Assembly (NCBI RefSeq): GCF_026212465.1
Contig: NC_080048.1
Location: 36,794,375-36,858,374 of the forward strand
Length of the DNA: 64,000 bases
Source: Amaranthus tricolor
Taxonomy: Eukaryota > Streptophyta > Magnoliopsida > Caryophyllales > Amaranthaceae
Direction of reading: 5' to 3'
Position numbers and translations under genes: made by a program. This document shows, piece by piece, positions 13,043 through 24,199 of this stretch. Under the pieces are notes generated by a model. It was not told the DNA's origin, searched no databases, and saw only the letters and a list, made by a program, of their open reading frames with translations. The number at the start of each line of letters is the position of its first letter. The stretch's first letter is position 1.

Positions 13043-13106
13043 ATGTTAATCTTGTATCAAGAATCCGCTACTGTTATAGAAGGGGTTGTGGGCTCGGGAG
13101 TTACAA
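12509..13106 (+). mobile_element. probable 3' part of an older LTR
   Basis: The segment ends GGGCTCGGGAGTTACA at 13106, the same GTTACA type of end seen in both the solo LTR and the chromovirus LTR of this window. It also has a pre-end region (GGCATTTGAGACTTCCGC at about 12963) like other long gypsy LTRs. An (ATT)n run lies at 13000-13041. The start and target-site duplication of this element were not found, so the call is tentative. Confidence 0.35.
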
Positions 13107-13290
13107 GAAATAATATTGCAAAATGAGCAAAAATGAAGACTCGGATTCAGGCGAACATAACCAATGTGGCTACTTACCAAGACTTATTGTCGGAGTACGA
13201 GCAATCTTTAGCAAAGCGCCAACTATGCATAGGAATAAGGAGCAAATACCATGTTTTTCTCAGCAGTCTGGACTCACATAGAAACAATCC
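13080..13290 (+). repeat. inverted copy of the repeat at 7080-7290
   Basis: Diverged copy of the 7080-7290 segment in the opposite orientation, about 6 kb away. It spans the probable LTR end at 13106 and about 180 bp beyond, so the shared unit may be an LTR end plus adjoining internal sequence. Confidence 0.6.
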
Positions 13291-15480
13291 AACATAGACG
13301 TGATGGATTCAAAGTAAGTATTCCATATGTTTCGGAAAACATTATTCAAGACATATGTTTAATTATTTTATGTGGTGTAATTCGGTGTTAAACTAATATT
13401 GTCTTTACTCATCTTATTTGAGTTTCTCAACTCAATACTTGCATCTTGAGTTCCAAAACATAAGTTAATCTTAAAAGTTGGCGCTCGAATGATGATGCTC
13501 AGAAATATAGATGAATCAGCGAGATTATGCAATGTACACACTTGGTGGTTGATCATCTTTGTGTTGGGTTATACAAGCAACTGTTATAGTTAGACCTAAT
13601 ATTGGCTCTAAGGTTTTCATTCCAAAGATTGTAATCACACCTTTGGAGAACTCTGAAATCTTAGTTGCTCTATGAGGAATGCAGTTTCCTATGTTATTGT
13701 GTTATACGATGACGATTAATAAGAATCAAGGACTGTACTATCCTATGTTGGTTTGCTTCTATCTAAGCATGTTGTTTTGTCATGGAAATTTTATGTTTCA
13801 ATTTCTATAGTGACTAATAGGATAAGTTTGTAAATTCTTATACTTCCTCCGGATTTTAATAATTGCTACAGTTTCTGTACAACTAATGTTTATCAACTGA
13901 TCTTATTTGATATATATTTCTTCATATATAATGTAAAAATATAGTCAAGTAGGATCTTGTTTGATTCGTCTTAATGCATATTTTTATAATATTAACTTTT
14001 TAGAATTTTTTATTATATGAAAAGATATTAAAGATTAAAATCGTGTATTGGATAGCGTGAAAAACAGAATTGTAACAACTATTAAAATCATGTATTGGAT
14101 AGCGTGAAAAACAGAAATATGTGATAAGGATGGTAATCTATGCTATCCCACGAAAAATATTGTGTAGAAAGGGGTGTTTCAAAACCTCTATATATTATTT
14201 GGTATTATATTTTATTATAAACATCTTTAATGTTTACTTTATTAGTTTTTATTAAATCTATCAAGTTTTTTTTATTTTTTTTTAATTTTTTAATTTTTAA
14301 TTTTTTTTATCTTTGTTGTATTCAGTTGTCTATTATCAAGTTGTTATAATATTATTATATTGATTATTATTTGTTTTCTGAAATTTTTTAACTTTACAGT
14401 GATAATTGGGGGGTGTTTGGCAAATTGACTCATTGAGCAATTTTAGCTTATTTTGATACAAATAGAGGTTTAAGTGGTCAAACCAGCCAATTTTAATGTT
14501 TGGTAACTATTTGATTGAAAGAGTGTATTGTTATGAATAAACTGTTTTTAAAGAAGTTGCTCATAGCATCGAGTTAAAAATCAGCTGGTTAAACCCATTA
14601 ATAAAATCAGTTGGTTAAATCAGCCACTATAATCAGCTATGTTATGAAGTATATTTTATATGAGTTTATATATTTGTTCCCAAAAAAAAATATAATAATT
14701 AAAAAGAACAATAATTTTTTGTTAAATTAGAGACTTTTGCTGGGCATAGGGGTTTTAAGGGATTTTCTTTTTTAACTTTCATAATCAAATACTATTTTTT
14801 TTTTGAAATGAATAATTACTACTACTATCATAGGATTAACAAAATACCAAATAATTTTCTCTCAAAAAAAAAATAAATAAATAATTATTTTCGTAATAAT
14901 AATATCAAATATAAGTTCATTACAAAGTCCAAATTAGATCAAAGTTCTACCAATCAAAAATTTTCAATCAAATCAATTTACAAGATTTTTTTTGTTTAAT
15001 AGATAATAAAAGATATCCACTTTGTTCTTTTAATTTTCTCATGTGTATTTAGCTATTCCATAATATCTCTCTTATTATGAACCACAAATTCATTTTGTTA
15101 TGTCATATTATTTATATTTATATATAATAAAAATACTTTCTTATTTTCATATTAATTTTCTTAATTGTGAATAATAAGCAATCTTTTGCTTAATTCATTA
15201 AAAATAAACCAATTATTATTTATTTTTAAATAAATTCACCTAATATTTATAATCATGTTAAAAGCTTTTTTATAAGTCAAACAATTAGAATCAAATAACA
15301 GTTGAATTTATTTTAACAATTATACAAAGAAATAAATTTATTTAAAAATAAAGAGTAATTCTGTAATTAATTTTGTTCAATAAATAAAATAAAAATTAAT
15401 TAATTTATAACAATTTCCACATAAAACAATCTTAAAATGAAGAAGTAAACAAAAGGCTGATAACAAAATCGGATCTTTAC
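13291..15480. other. AT-rich intergenic DNA with repeat relics
   Basis: No gene is seen. About 13845-14095 has MITE-like ends (CTTCCTCCGGATTTTAATAA at the left; a related inverted string near 14075). Inside it, a ~49-bp unit containing GTATTGGATAGCGTGAAAAA is directly duplicated (about 14042 and 14091). Poly-T runs lie around 14260-14310. Confidence 0.45.
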
Positions 15481-17651
15481 CACTTTTCATGCCGGAAATA
15501 AATGTATGGTTCTCCAAGGGTTTTGTTTCACATACGAATAAACAAATTTCGAATAATTATATTTTTCGTTGTTTCTCCGCAAACTATCCCCTTTTCCTCA
15601 TCAGCATCTCCTCTTATTCCCTTCCTCTCTTCTTCCCTCTCCTTTCATTAGACGTGTTGGATTACAATCTGGCTAATTACAGGTTTATTTTTTGTTCTTA
15701 TCTTCATTAATTTCATTATTTTTAATTCAATTTCATCGTTTATTACTTGTTTATTCATCAAATTAAAGAATATGATTGCTTTTTTTGGAGCTTGAATTTG
15801 TAATAATTACTTATATTTCATATTCTTTCAATTATTAGATTTTCGTCTTTTTTTTCTATTGCTGGAAATCTGTTGCTTTAATGTTTTCTGGAATTTTTTT
15901 AATTTCTGGGTCTTTTTGGTAAGCAATATACGATTCAAGATTTTGGATTATTGATTATTTAATTTCTTGTTGTTATGAATTGTTTTATCTTTTCCTCTTA
16001 GTGATTGTTATCGATGGATTTTTTTTATGTGGTTGCGTCATTGTGAACGCTTATAGAAGTATGTGAAAAAAATAGTAATCATGTTGATGATTTGAACCGG
16101 GTTGTTTTCCACTAACCCTTTATGAACGTTTACTTTGCATAAGATTATTTATGCGAAATTGCATAAAAAGTTTATTGTTTGTGCTATATGATCTCCTTTT
16201 TTCCTTTATGATTTTAAAAAATCATGTTTTAGAGTGTAACATGACGTCTTTAGGACTGATTTGAATGGAAGGATCACAAATGATGGTTAAGTGCTTTAGA
16301 AAAGACTAATTGCATAATATTATTCTCTTTTTGAAAGCTGGGGTGAATACACTAAAATAGTATAGGATGAGTCGAACCTGTGCGTGTTGAATTAACTCAG
16401 CTGCATTTTTTCGTATGATATGTTACACAATTCAATATTAATTGAGTAACTTGAACCATGGCCTAAGCATCATACCTAATTTCCCGCGGTTGAGAAAGAA
16501 TTGTGAAAATTTGGAAGTTATATAAAGTTGTCTACTTTTCTTGTTACAAATTTTGTTGGTAAAATTTCTTCGCTTTTGGATTTAAAACGAAACACTCCAA
16601 CTTAGATCTTTTGAAGTATACACCTTCTGTCCCTTTCATTTTGCACCACTAAGCGAAAATTTCTCATAGACATACTAGTGTTGAAGGAAACTAAAAATGA
16701 TGGAGCCATGGAGAGACTATATAATGAACCTTGTCAATCCTGTGCAAGATGTGAGTGCTTCATCTCAGCTGCTGACCTTTTTCTGTATTTGACTTAGAAA
16801 TTTGAAGATATGAAACGTTTGTCAAAACCAGGAAGACCCTAAAGTATAGGATTTTGGATTTTATTGTCATAGTTAAAGTGGATTCATCTTTCAGAAAAAT
16901 GAAAAATTACTGATCAAATGTTGTCATCTACACGACAGGGATCAACATAAATCTCGTCACTTCTATGTCCTTGTTGCTTTAGTTCTCTTTATTGTGGTTT
17001 TTAGTCTCTCTATTGTGTTGTTTTGTGCTTAAAAGTTTTTGTAGTCTGAATCTAATAGGTTGCCTATATTTGATGGTTATATATGCATTGAAGTCAAAAT
17101 TTATATTCTTATTAGCATAAATATCCAATTGTCGTGTTAAATAAGCAAAGTTATCCATTGTATTTATGAAATTAAAAAAGTTATATGCAACATAGGGTGA
17201 ATCTGGACTTGAATACACCTTAAACATTGCATGTCTGACAAGTAAAAAAAACTATTATATTTTGAATGTGTGTGTATGCCTTTTTATTGTAAGTTTTTTC
17301 CATTTTTCTGTTCTATTCTCTCTAATTAATTTTGATGGAGTTATAGTTAATTGGATTTCGATTATAATGAAATACATTACAATTATTATGTTAGTCATAT
17401 GCATGTCTATCGTGGGTTAATCAGTAGAAACCTCTTAGTTATCGCAAGAGTAAGTTCGAGTGCATTCGATGCTTCAAACCTATCTAGTTTCACTTATTAA
17501 TATTGAGGTAGTGGAATGGTACGTGATATCTGATTGGATATGAATTTGCAAAGAAATAATTTATTTTGCTAGATTGTTCTGATAGAATCATTTAGATGCT
17601 TATCAATCTCTTTCTTTCACAATTATGTTATTGACTTATTTTGAAGGTGAT

Positions 17652-19127
17652 TGATAAATAAATAGCTGAAACACAAAGTAGGGTTTAATGCTTGTATTTC
17701 AATAATTAGAACATTATTACAGCCATGAACTTATATTAACACGCCTAATCTATTCTAGGTAATGTGAGAAATATTCTCCTAAATATATGGAGTGAATATC
17801 TCACAGAATCAATTAAAATCAATTATTTCCTACACTTCCCCTCATGTTGAGCTGTAAGAGCTCCGATGCCCAACTTGCACAAAGTCTCTTTAAGGTTTTC
17901 TGTGCGAACAACCTTTGTTAATATATCAGCTAATTGATCTTTAGATCTCACGAAAGGTATTTTAATGATCTCCTCGTCTAGTTTCTCATTAATGAAGTGT
18001 CTATCAATCTCCACGTGTTTGGTCCTGTAATGTTGCATCGAATTTTCTGAGATGCTGATGGCGGCTTTATTGTCACAGTATAACTTATAAGCTGTTTTTT
18101 GAGGATATCCAAGTTCGTTTATTAGCTTCTGAATCCATAAGATCTCTGTTATCCCTTTAGCTATCCCTCGAAATTTTGCTTCTGCACTAGACAGAGCTAC
18201 CACTTTCTGTTTTTTGCTTCTTTAAGTGACCAAGCTTCCACCAACTAGAGTAAAACACCTGAATGTTGACTTTCTTCCATCACGATCTCCAGCCCAGTCT
18301 GCATTAGTATAGGCTATCACATCAAGATGATCATTTTTATCTAAGTAGATTCCTGTACTACTTGTACCCTTCAGATACCTTAAGATTCTCATCACAGCTT
18401 TCATATGTTGTACTTGTGGGTAATGCATGAATCTACTCACTTCACCCACTGCGTAAGCTATGTTTGGTCTTGTGTGAGAGAAGTAGATGAGTTTTCCCAC
18501 TAATTTCTGATATTGCTCTCGATCAGCTAGTTTAGCACCTTCAATAATCTGAAGTCCATGATTGGTCAGGATTGGAGTTTCAGCTGGCTTGCAATCAATC
18601 ATCCTTGTTTCAACTAAAAGATCAAGGATGTATTTCCTTTGATGAATGAATATCCCTTGTCGTGATCTCAGTACCTCCATACCAAGAAAGTATTTGAGGT
18701 TATCCAAGTCTTTCATTTCGAATTCTAGAAACAATTGCCTTTTTAGCTCTGAGATTTCTTCTTCTTCATCGTTGCTGGTAATGATCATATCATCGACATA
18801 CTTAATGAGACATGTTATCTTATCTTTGTTCCTTTTTAGAAACAGAGTATGATCTGAGTTGCTCTGTCTATATCCAAATTTCTTCATAGCGTTGGCAAAT
18901 CTCCCAAACCACGCCCTTTGGGATTGTTTCAGACCGTATAGAGCCTTTTTAAGCCTACATCCCTCTCCTTCTTTGAACTCTTGGGAGTAGCTTGGATACG
19001 GGGGCTTTACTAGACATAGGAGGGTTAGTCTCAAAAACATCATTAATAGTAGGGTGATCTGATGTTACCTCATTAATAGTCTCATTTATGACCTCATTTG
19101 ATCAATTAAAATCAATTATTTCCTACA
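17652..19127 (-). mobile_element. internally deleted Ty1/copia element
   Basis: On the minus strand the element starts TGTAGGAAATAATTG at 19127 and ends TTTATTTATCA at 17652. The 5-bp target duplication GTGAT is at 17647-17651 and 19128-19132. The 3' LTR (17652-17834, 183 bp) is whole. Of the 5' LTR only 27 bp remain (19101-19127, identical to 17808-17834) before the sequence jumps into the reverse transcriptase region. The 5' LTR remainder, gag, protease and integrase are therefore missing. A GGGGAAG polypurine tract precedes the 3' LTR. Confidence 0.9.
17823..19043 (-). pseudogene. copia reverse transcriptase/RNase H remnant
   Basis: The minus-strand frame 19043-18222 contains RT motifs KKALYGLKQSQRAWF and YVDDMIITS, then FLGMEV. 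One in-frame stop at 18222-18224 separates it from the RNase H tail (SSAEAKFRG, CDNKAAISI, RTKHVEIDRHF, DQLADILTK). The N-terminal RT part is lost through the deletion of the element. It lies inside the probable leader intron of the LRR gene, in antisense orientation, and is not expected to be functional. Confidence 0.9.
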
Positions 19128-19684
19128 GTGATACTAACTTTGTAAAGGTTAAGTGTTGCAGCACCTTTGTATATTGAGGCATAAATTAGTTCACCATAGG
19201 CATGAGCTGTTGAAGAATCTCTCATTTTAAATTACTAATGAACTGAACTTTGACTGTTCTGTTTGCTCTTTTCACATAGGTCTCTGATAATCTACAAATT
19301 GGCAGTTTTCTGAAAACTATACCTGCTTGGAATTCAGCTTTCCAGCTTGTCTTAGATTTTCAAACACTCTGGCAGCTGCAACCCCGTCAAAGCATTCTCG
19401 CACCTCCAAGCAGGTGTGGGGTACGAATGACCGGGTGATTTTACTGTGTGTTTTGCGAAGGTCGAGATCCTCTCATGTTTGGAGATTGTGTCGTACTTCT
19501 GAGGGTCTATCTGTTGATTACGGCTAACATTTCCCAAAGACGTTGTCCTTGAAGAAAGCTGCTTCAGAGTAAACTTGAACCTGACTATGTAAATTTGTTT
19601 ATTATACCTGGCTTTCTGTGTGAAGATTTGATAGATTATTCAGTGTAGTTCTGCTTAGCACTGGTAGCTTGCTAGAATTCTACA

Positions 19685-22475
19685 ATGGGTCGTTTCTCTT
19701 GTTTCTATGGTCATGTTCAGAGTCACAAGCATAAGGTTAATGTAAGTCATTTAAGTAATCTTATTTTTGGAGCTTAATTATTGAGTGATTAGATGGTGAT
19801 CCTTTTATCATAATTTTTTTTTTCTTGTCATGTTTCAGAAATCAACTCAACCTTCATTTGAGGCGATGATCAAGATGCTGCAAATTGGTTCTCAATATAA
19901 TGCATCAGCAAGCACAGCCAATCCTTTAGCCTTAGATGAGTTTCATATAGTGAAAAACCGGGCAAAGAAAGTGGATAGTGGTACTGACAATCTTACTTTG
20001 GCTGCACGTAACTGGAAATCCGGGGAGTTAAAATGTGATTCTGATGCTGAGATAAATGAAGACTATGTGCACTTTGAGATGGGGAACTTCAGAAAAAGTC
20101 TGTCTGTTGGTTGTGAATTGGATCAGAAGGAAAGGAGTTGCAGCAATGACGATGACTGTAACGTTCACGAATATTCTTGTGAGGGATCAATTGATTGTGA
20201 TGGAACCGCTGAAGAATCACCCACAAACGATGCTAAGAGTCACCCGACCTCCTTCCCTTATCAGGAAGATCCGCGTTCTTCTCCCCATTTGAGTTCTGAT
20301 CTGGTGAATCATGACTCAGTCTTTGCTGTTGACGATCATGATCCTCATTACTTCAACAAGGTAGACCATAAGGAATCTCATCTTTCATTGTATACTGAGC
20401 GTCCTGAAGGTTCTGGTCGGAATACACCTACTCAATCCAGCATTACAAAATCTTACTCAATGCCAAATTTTGGGTCCACAACTCCAATGTCTCCAGGCCT
20501 TTCTGCCTGCGATGAATTGAGTCCTCGTGACGGATCTTCAAAAGATATGAATGTGCCCATAAAGAAGGAATATGTTTCTGCTCATGATGCTAGCGCTGAA
20601 GAAATCGATGTACTGAACAAGGAAGTCAGCATGTATCATGCTGAGAAATCTGATGGAGAAAATGCTGGTTTGGATAATTACGAATTTTATAATTATGGTT
20701 CAAGCAAGGACTGGATAGTTCCAACGCCCGAAGAAATAGGTATAATGAGACATGACCAGGGGAATTCCTCATATGAAACTCGGAACATTTTTACAGATAA
20801 GGATTTCAAGATCAGACTGATTGAGGATTGGGTTATGGATCTTCAGCACTGCAGCCCTGTGGAAGAAACCAATGAGGTAACTCCGTCTGTCAATGACATG
20901 AAGAAAGGTTCTGCATTCATGGATGGTGTGGATAAGGTAGAGATGAAGGTAAATCCAGGTATGGACGCTGCAAAACGGTACATATCTTCTCTGACTGCAA
21001 ACGCTAACACGGCACAGCTTGCAAACTATGGTCTGGTTGTTATCCCACTGCTGAGTGCTTTTGTCAGCTTAAAGGCTCTTAATCTTTCCGGGAATTCCAT
21101 AGGTGGGTAAATCACAAATGTGCTCTGCTTTGATCTATTTGTCTTTTAAGCTTTTACTTGACCGCTTTCTCAGTATTCTCTTTGCTTTCCAAGATTTACT
21201 CTTCATGTGCTATGTTTTATTTTTTATGTGATTTTTGCTGGTTTGTGTTACAGTGAGAATAACTGCTGGTGCCCTTCCTCGAGGTTTACACTTGTTGAAC
21301 TTGTCCAAAAATAACATATCAACCATTGAAGGCTTAAGAGAGCTTACTAGACTTCGTGTATTAGACCTTAGCTACAACAAAATCTCCAGAATTGGACATG
21401 GTAAGCCTCTGTTTGATATCTAGCTGCTTGAATAGTTTTTATCATTTTTATGCACTATGGCCTCTCCAAAAGAAATCCCTGGTTAAACTAGTCTTATAGC
21501 ATATTACCAAGTCCATATTCGAGAGGATCTACCTGTCTATTTTACCCGGTGTAACATAATTTGCTAGCTAATTTGCCCTTTGAATTCGGGATTCGCTTAA
21601 AATTGTTGAAAAAGCCCAAAACCGACGATAATTTGCTTTTTCGATTTGCGATTCGTGGGGCGTTCCTAGTGAATATATTTTTATGCGCTTATGATTTTAT
21701 ATTACATTTTGATTTTACATTACATTTGTAGTCTTGTAATTATCACATCAGAACCTGGTTTAATGTGTTATAATTCTCTCTTTGCTACTGTCTGTGCTTT
21801 CTGGTTTTGAGTGTTACTGTTATCCTTGCTAATGTCTTGTACTTTATTATGTGCCCTTGTTTCGAAGGTCTTGCATCTTGTTCTTCCTTGAAAGAACTAT
21901 ACTTGGCCGGAAATAAAATCAGCGAGGTGGAAGGTCTACACCGGCTTTTAAAGCTTACCGTTCTTGATTTACGGTTCAACAAGATTGCTACTTCCAAATG
22001 TCTGGGTCAGCTAGCTGCCAACTACAATTCCTTGCAAGCCATCAGTTTGGAAGGAAACCCGGCTCAGAAAAACGTTGGCGATGAGCAACTAAAGAAATAC
22101 TTACAGGGTCTCCTTCCTCATATGGCCTATTACAATCGGCAGCATATCAAAACCAGCACGCTGAAAGATTCCTCCGACAGGTCTGTTCGACTCGGTATTT
22201 CAGAAAGGGGGCTTAGATCATCTGATCATAAGTCGTCCTCACGTCGTGGTGGTGCAGGTAAGAGATCATCTCATTCTTCTGTTCATGGGCATAAGAGTCT
22301 AGTGTCCGACTCTCTAAAGCAACAATCTAAAGGCAAAAATGTGCTTGTTCCACCGAGTGGGTCAAAAACGAGTCATCGCCATCATCACTTTGACATTAGC
22401 AACAAGCTCCAAAGCTTCAGATCTGGTTTTTCGCTCCACAAAAGTCGAAGCGAGGGTACTCTTGTAGTCCTTTAA
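19685..22475 (+). CDS. leucine-rich-repeat protein, outer arm dynein light chain 1-like
   Basis: Coding exons 19685-19741, 19839-21102, 21254-21400 and 21868-22475 join in phase to 691 aa. The N-terminus is MGRFSCFYGHVQ, Cys/His-rich, followed by KPSFEAM-like text (STQPSFEAMIKMLQ). Residues ~30-390 are acidic, Ser-rich and probably disordered. From ~395 there are SDS22-type leucine-rich repeats (LKALNLSGNSI, LHLLNLSKNNIS, LRVLDLSYNKI, LKELYLAGNKI, LTVLDLRFNKI, LQAISLEGNP), interrupted by introns at repeat boundaries. The C-terminal ~110 residues are Ser/Lys/His-rich. Plant proteins of this plan are annotated 'outer arm dynein light chain 1' by LRR similarity only. Plants lack axonemal dynein here, so the LRR is probably a protein-binding scaffold of unknown partner. 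The start is the first ATG, confirmed by a strong GTAAGT donor after codon 19. Confidence 0.85.
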
Positions 22476-22730
22476 AACTATTTACCTTAAACATGTTTTA
22501 TGTGCTTTTGCTGGTTTGTAAGGTTCTTTGAACATGCTTTCAATTTGTAGGTGTTTCAACTTCCAACTGCATGAAACGCAGCTTTTGCTTGTTATTTTTA
22601 ACCTTGTTTCTCTGAATAAATTGCACTGTTTTAAATTTAATTATATGTTTGTTAGGTGGTGGTTTAAATTAAGTTATTTGTACTAAAATTATTTATGTTT
22701 ATTCTTAATTAACTAATTGTATTTCCAAAT

Positions 22731-22734
<4 letters not shown>

Positions 22735-22801
<67 letters not shown>
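22735..22801. repeat. (TA)n microsatellite
   Basis: About 33 uninterrupted TA dinucleotides in the 3' flank of the LRR gene. Open frames across it are low-complexity artefacts. Confidence 0.95.
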
Positions 22802-22804
<3 letters not shown>

Positions 22805-23340
22805 GGATAATGTGAAAACCAATTAAAGTGATGAAAACTAAAAATAAGTGTACATAACATCTTAAATTGTGTATAAATTTCGGTGACAATTTTGTAAATA
22901 ATTGGACATTTGCTAAAAGGTATACATACATGCTTAAAAGGTGTACATATTCGAATGTTAGATTTTTAAATGATATGAACTTTTTCCTATACAAAAATGA
23001 TTACATCTTTTGTCACAATATCTATAACCCAGTCTAATTTTCAGTTTTCACCACTTTAAAGGATTTCACCTGATCCTATCTACATATATATATACATGTA
23101 TGTTTTGGATTATGTGAAACCGGTGAAAATTGAAAACAGATGTATATAAAAACTTAATTAATATACATATATTGTGGTGTAAATTTTGTAAATAAATGGA
23201 CATTTGCTAAAAGGTCTGCATGAATGCTTAAAAGATGTACATATTCGAAAAATATTTTTGTAAATATTTTTGTAAGTAATATGAAATTTTTTCCTTTATA
23301 AAAAATATGTATATTCTATAGGTTAGTATATACACCTTTT
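22802..23340. repeat. two diverged ~300-bp direct repeats
   Basis: Copy 1 starts at 22803 (TTTGGATAATGTGAAA) and copy 2 at 23105 (TTTGGATTATGTGAAA). Both contain GGACATTTGCTAAAAGGT, ATGCTTAAAAG.TGTACATATTCGAA and a TTTTTCCT..A end, and each follows an AT-dinucleotide tract. A third copy's tail (CAGTCTAATTTTTAATTTTT at 23736) is split by the copia insertion and resumes at 30525. Confidence 0.8.
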
Positions 23341-23342
23341 GC

Positions 23343-23732
<390 letters not shown>

Positions 23733-23762
23733 TTCAGTCTAATTTTTAATTTTTATCACTTT

Positions 23763-23981
23763 TGCTAAAAGGTAGGGAGAATATAAAGAGAAAAGTAGTA
23801 TAAAAGATAAACTTATATCAGTTTTTCTTCTATTTTCTTATTGTTGTATCTCGGTACTACAATACCTTGCACATATATATAGCACAAGAAAAGGAAAAAG
23901 TACAAATATAGTACTATTGTAAAGGATAGATGAATCCACATTTCAATGCATTCACTTGGTGTGGTTACATCAATCACAACA
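23763..23981 (-). repeat. copia 1, 3' LTR
   Basis: 219-bp LTR with a TATATATA core around 23873. It is preceded on the minus strand by the polypurine tract at 23982-23990. Confidence 0.9.
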
Positions 23982-24199
23982 CTCCCCCTTGAATGCATTA
24001 CATATATGTGGAAGTTTTATTATGACATTCATAATCCTAAAACTGTTTCATTAAAAACCTTTATCAGGAAAAACCCTATGGGATAAAAAAACTGATTAAA
24101 GGAAAAAAGAGTACAGTGAGCATATTTCTCCCCCTGAAGTTAATATATGTCTCGAAAACGGCACATTCTAATCTTGCATACCAAATACTCGAATTGATT

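Larger units (their letters stand above)
15481..19684 (+). other. probable 5' UTR and leader intron of the LRR gene
   Basis: A pyrimidine-rich stretch at 15585-15682 ends TAATTACAG followed by GTTTAT, which looks like a 5'-UTR exon with a donor. An acceptor-like TTTTCACATAG occurs near 19280, and the text from there to the ATG at 19685 has the composition of an exonic leader. This would make a ~3.6-kb leader intron holding the copia fragment at 17652-19127. There is no direct evidence of transcription. The rest of the interval shows no gene. Confidence 0.35.

Noticed and set aside
16696..16752. Exon-like stretch ATGATGGAGCCATGGAGAGA followed by a GTGAGT donor
   Set aside because: A single short frame with no acceptor upstream, no recognised protein and no partner exon. 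It probably lies in the leader intron of the LRR gene.
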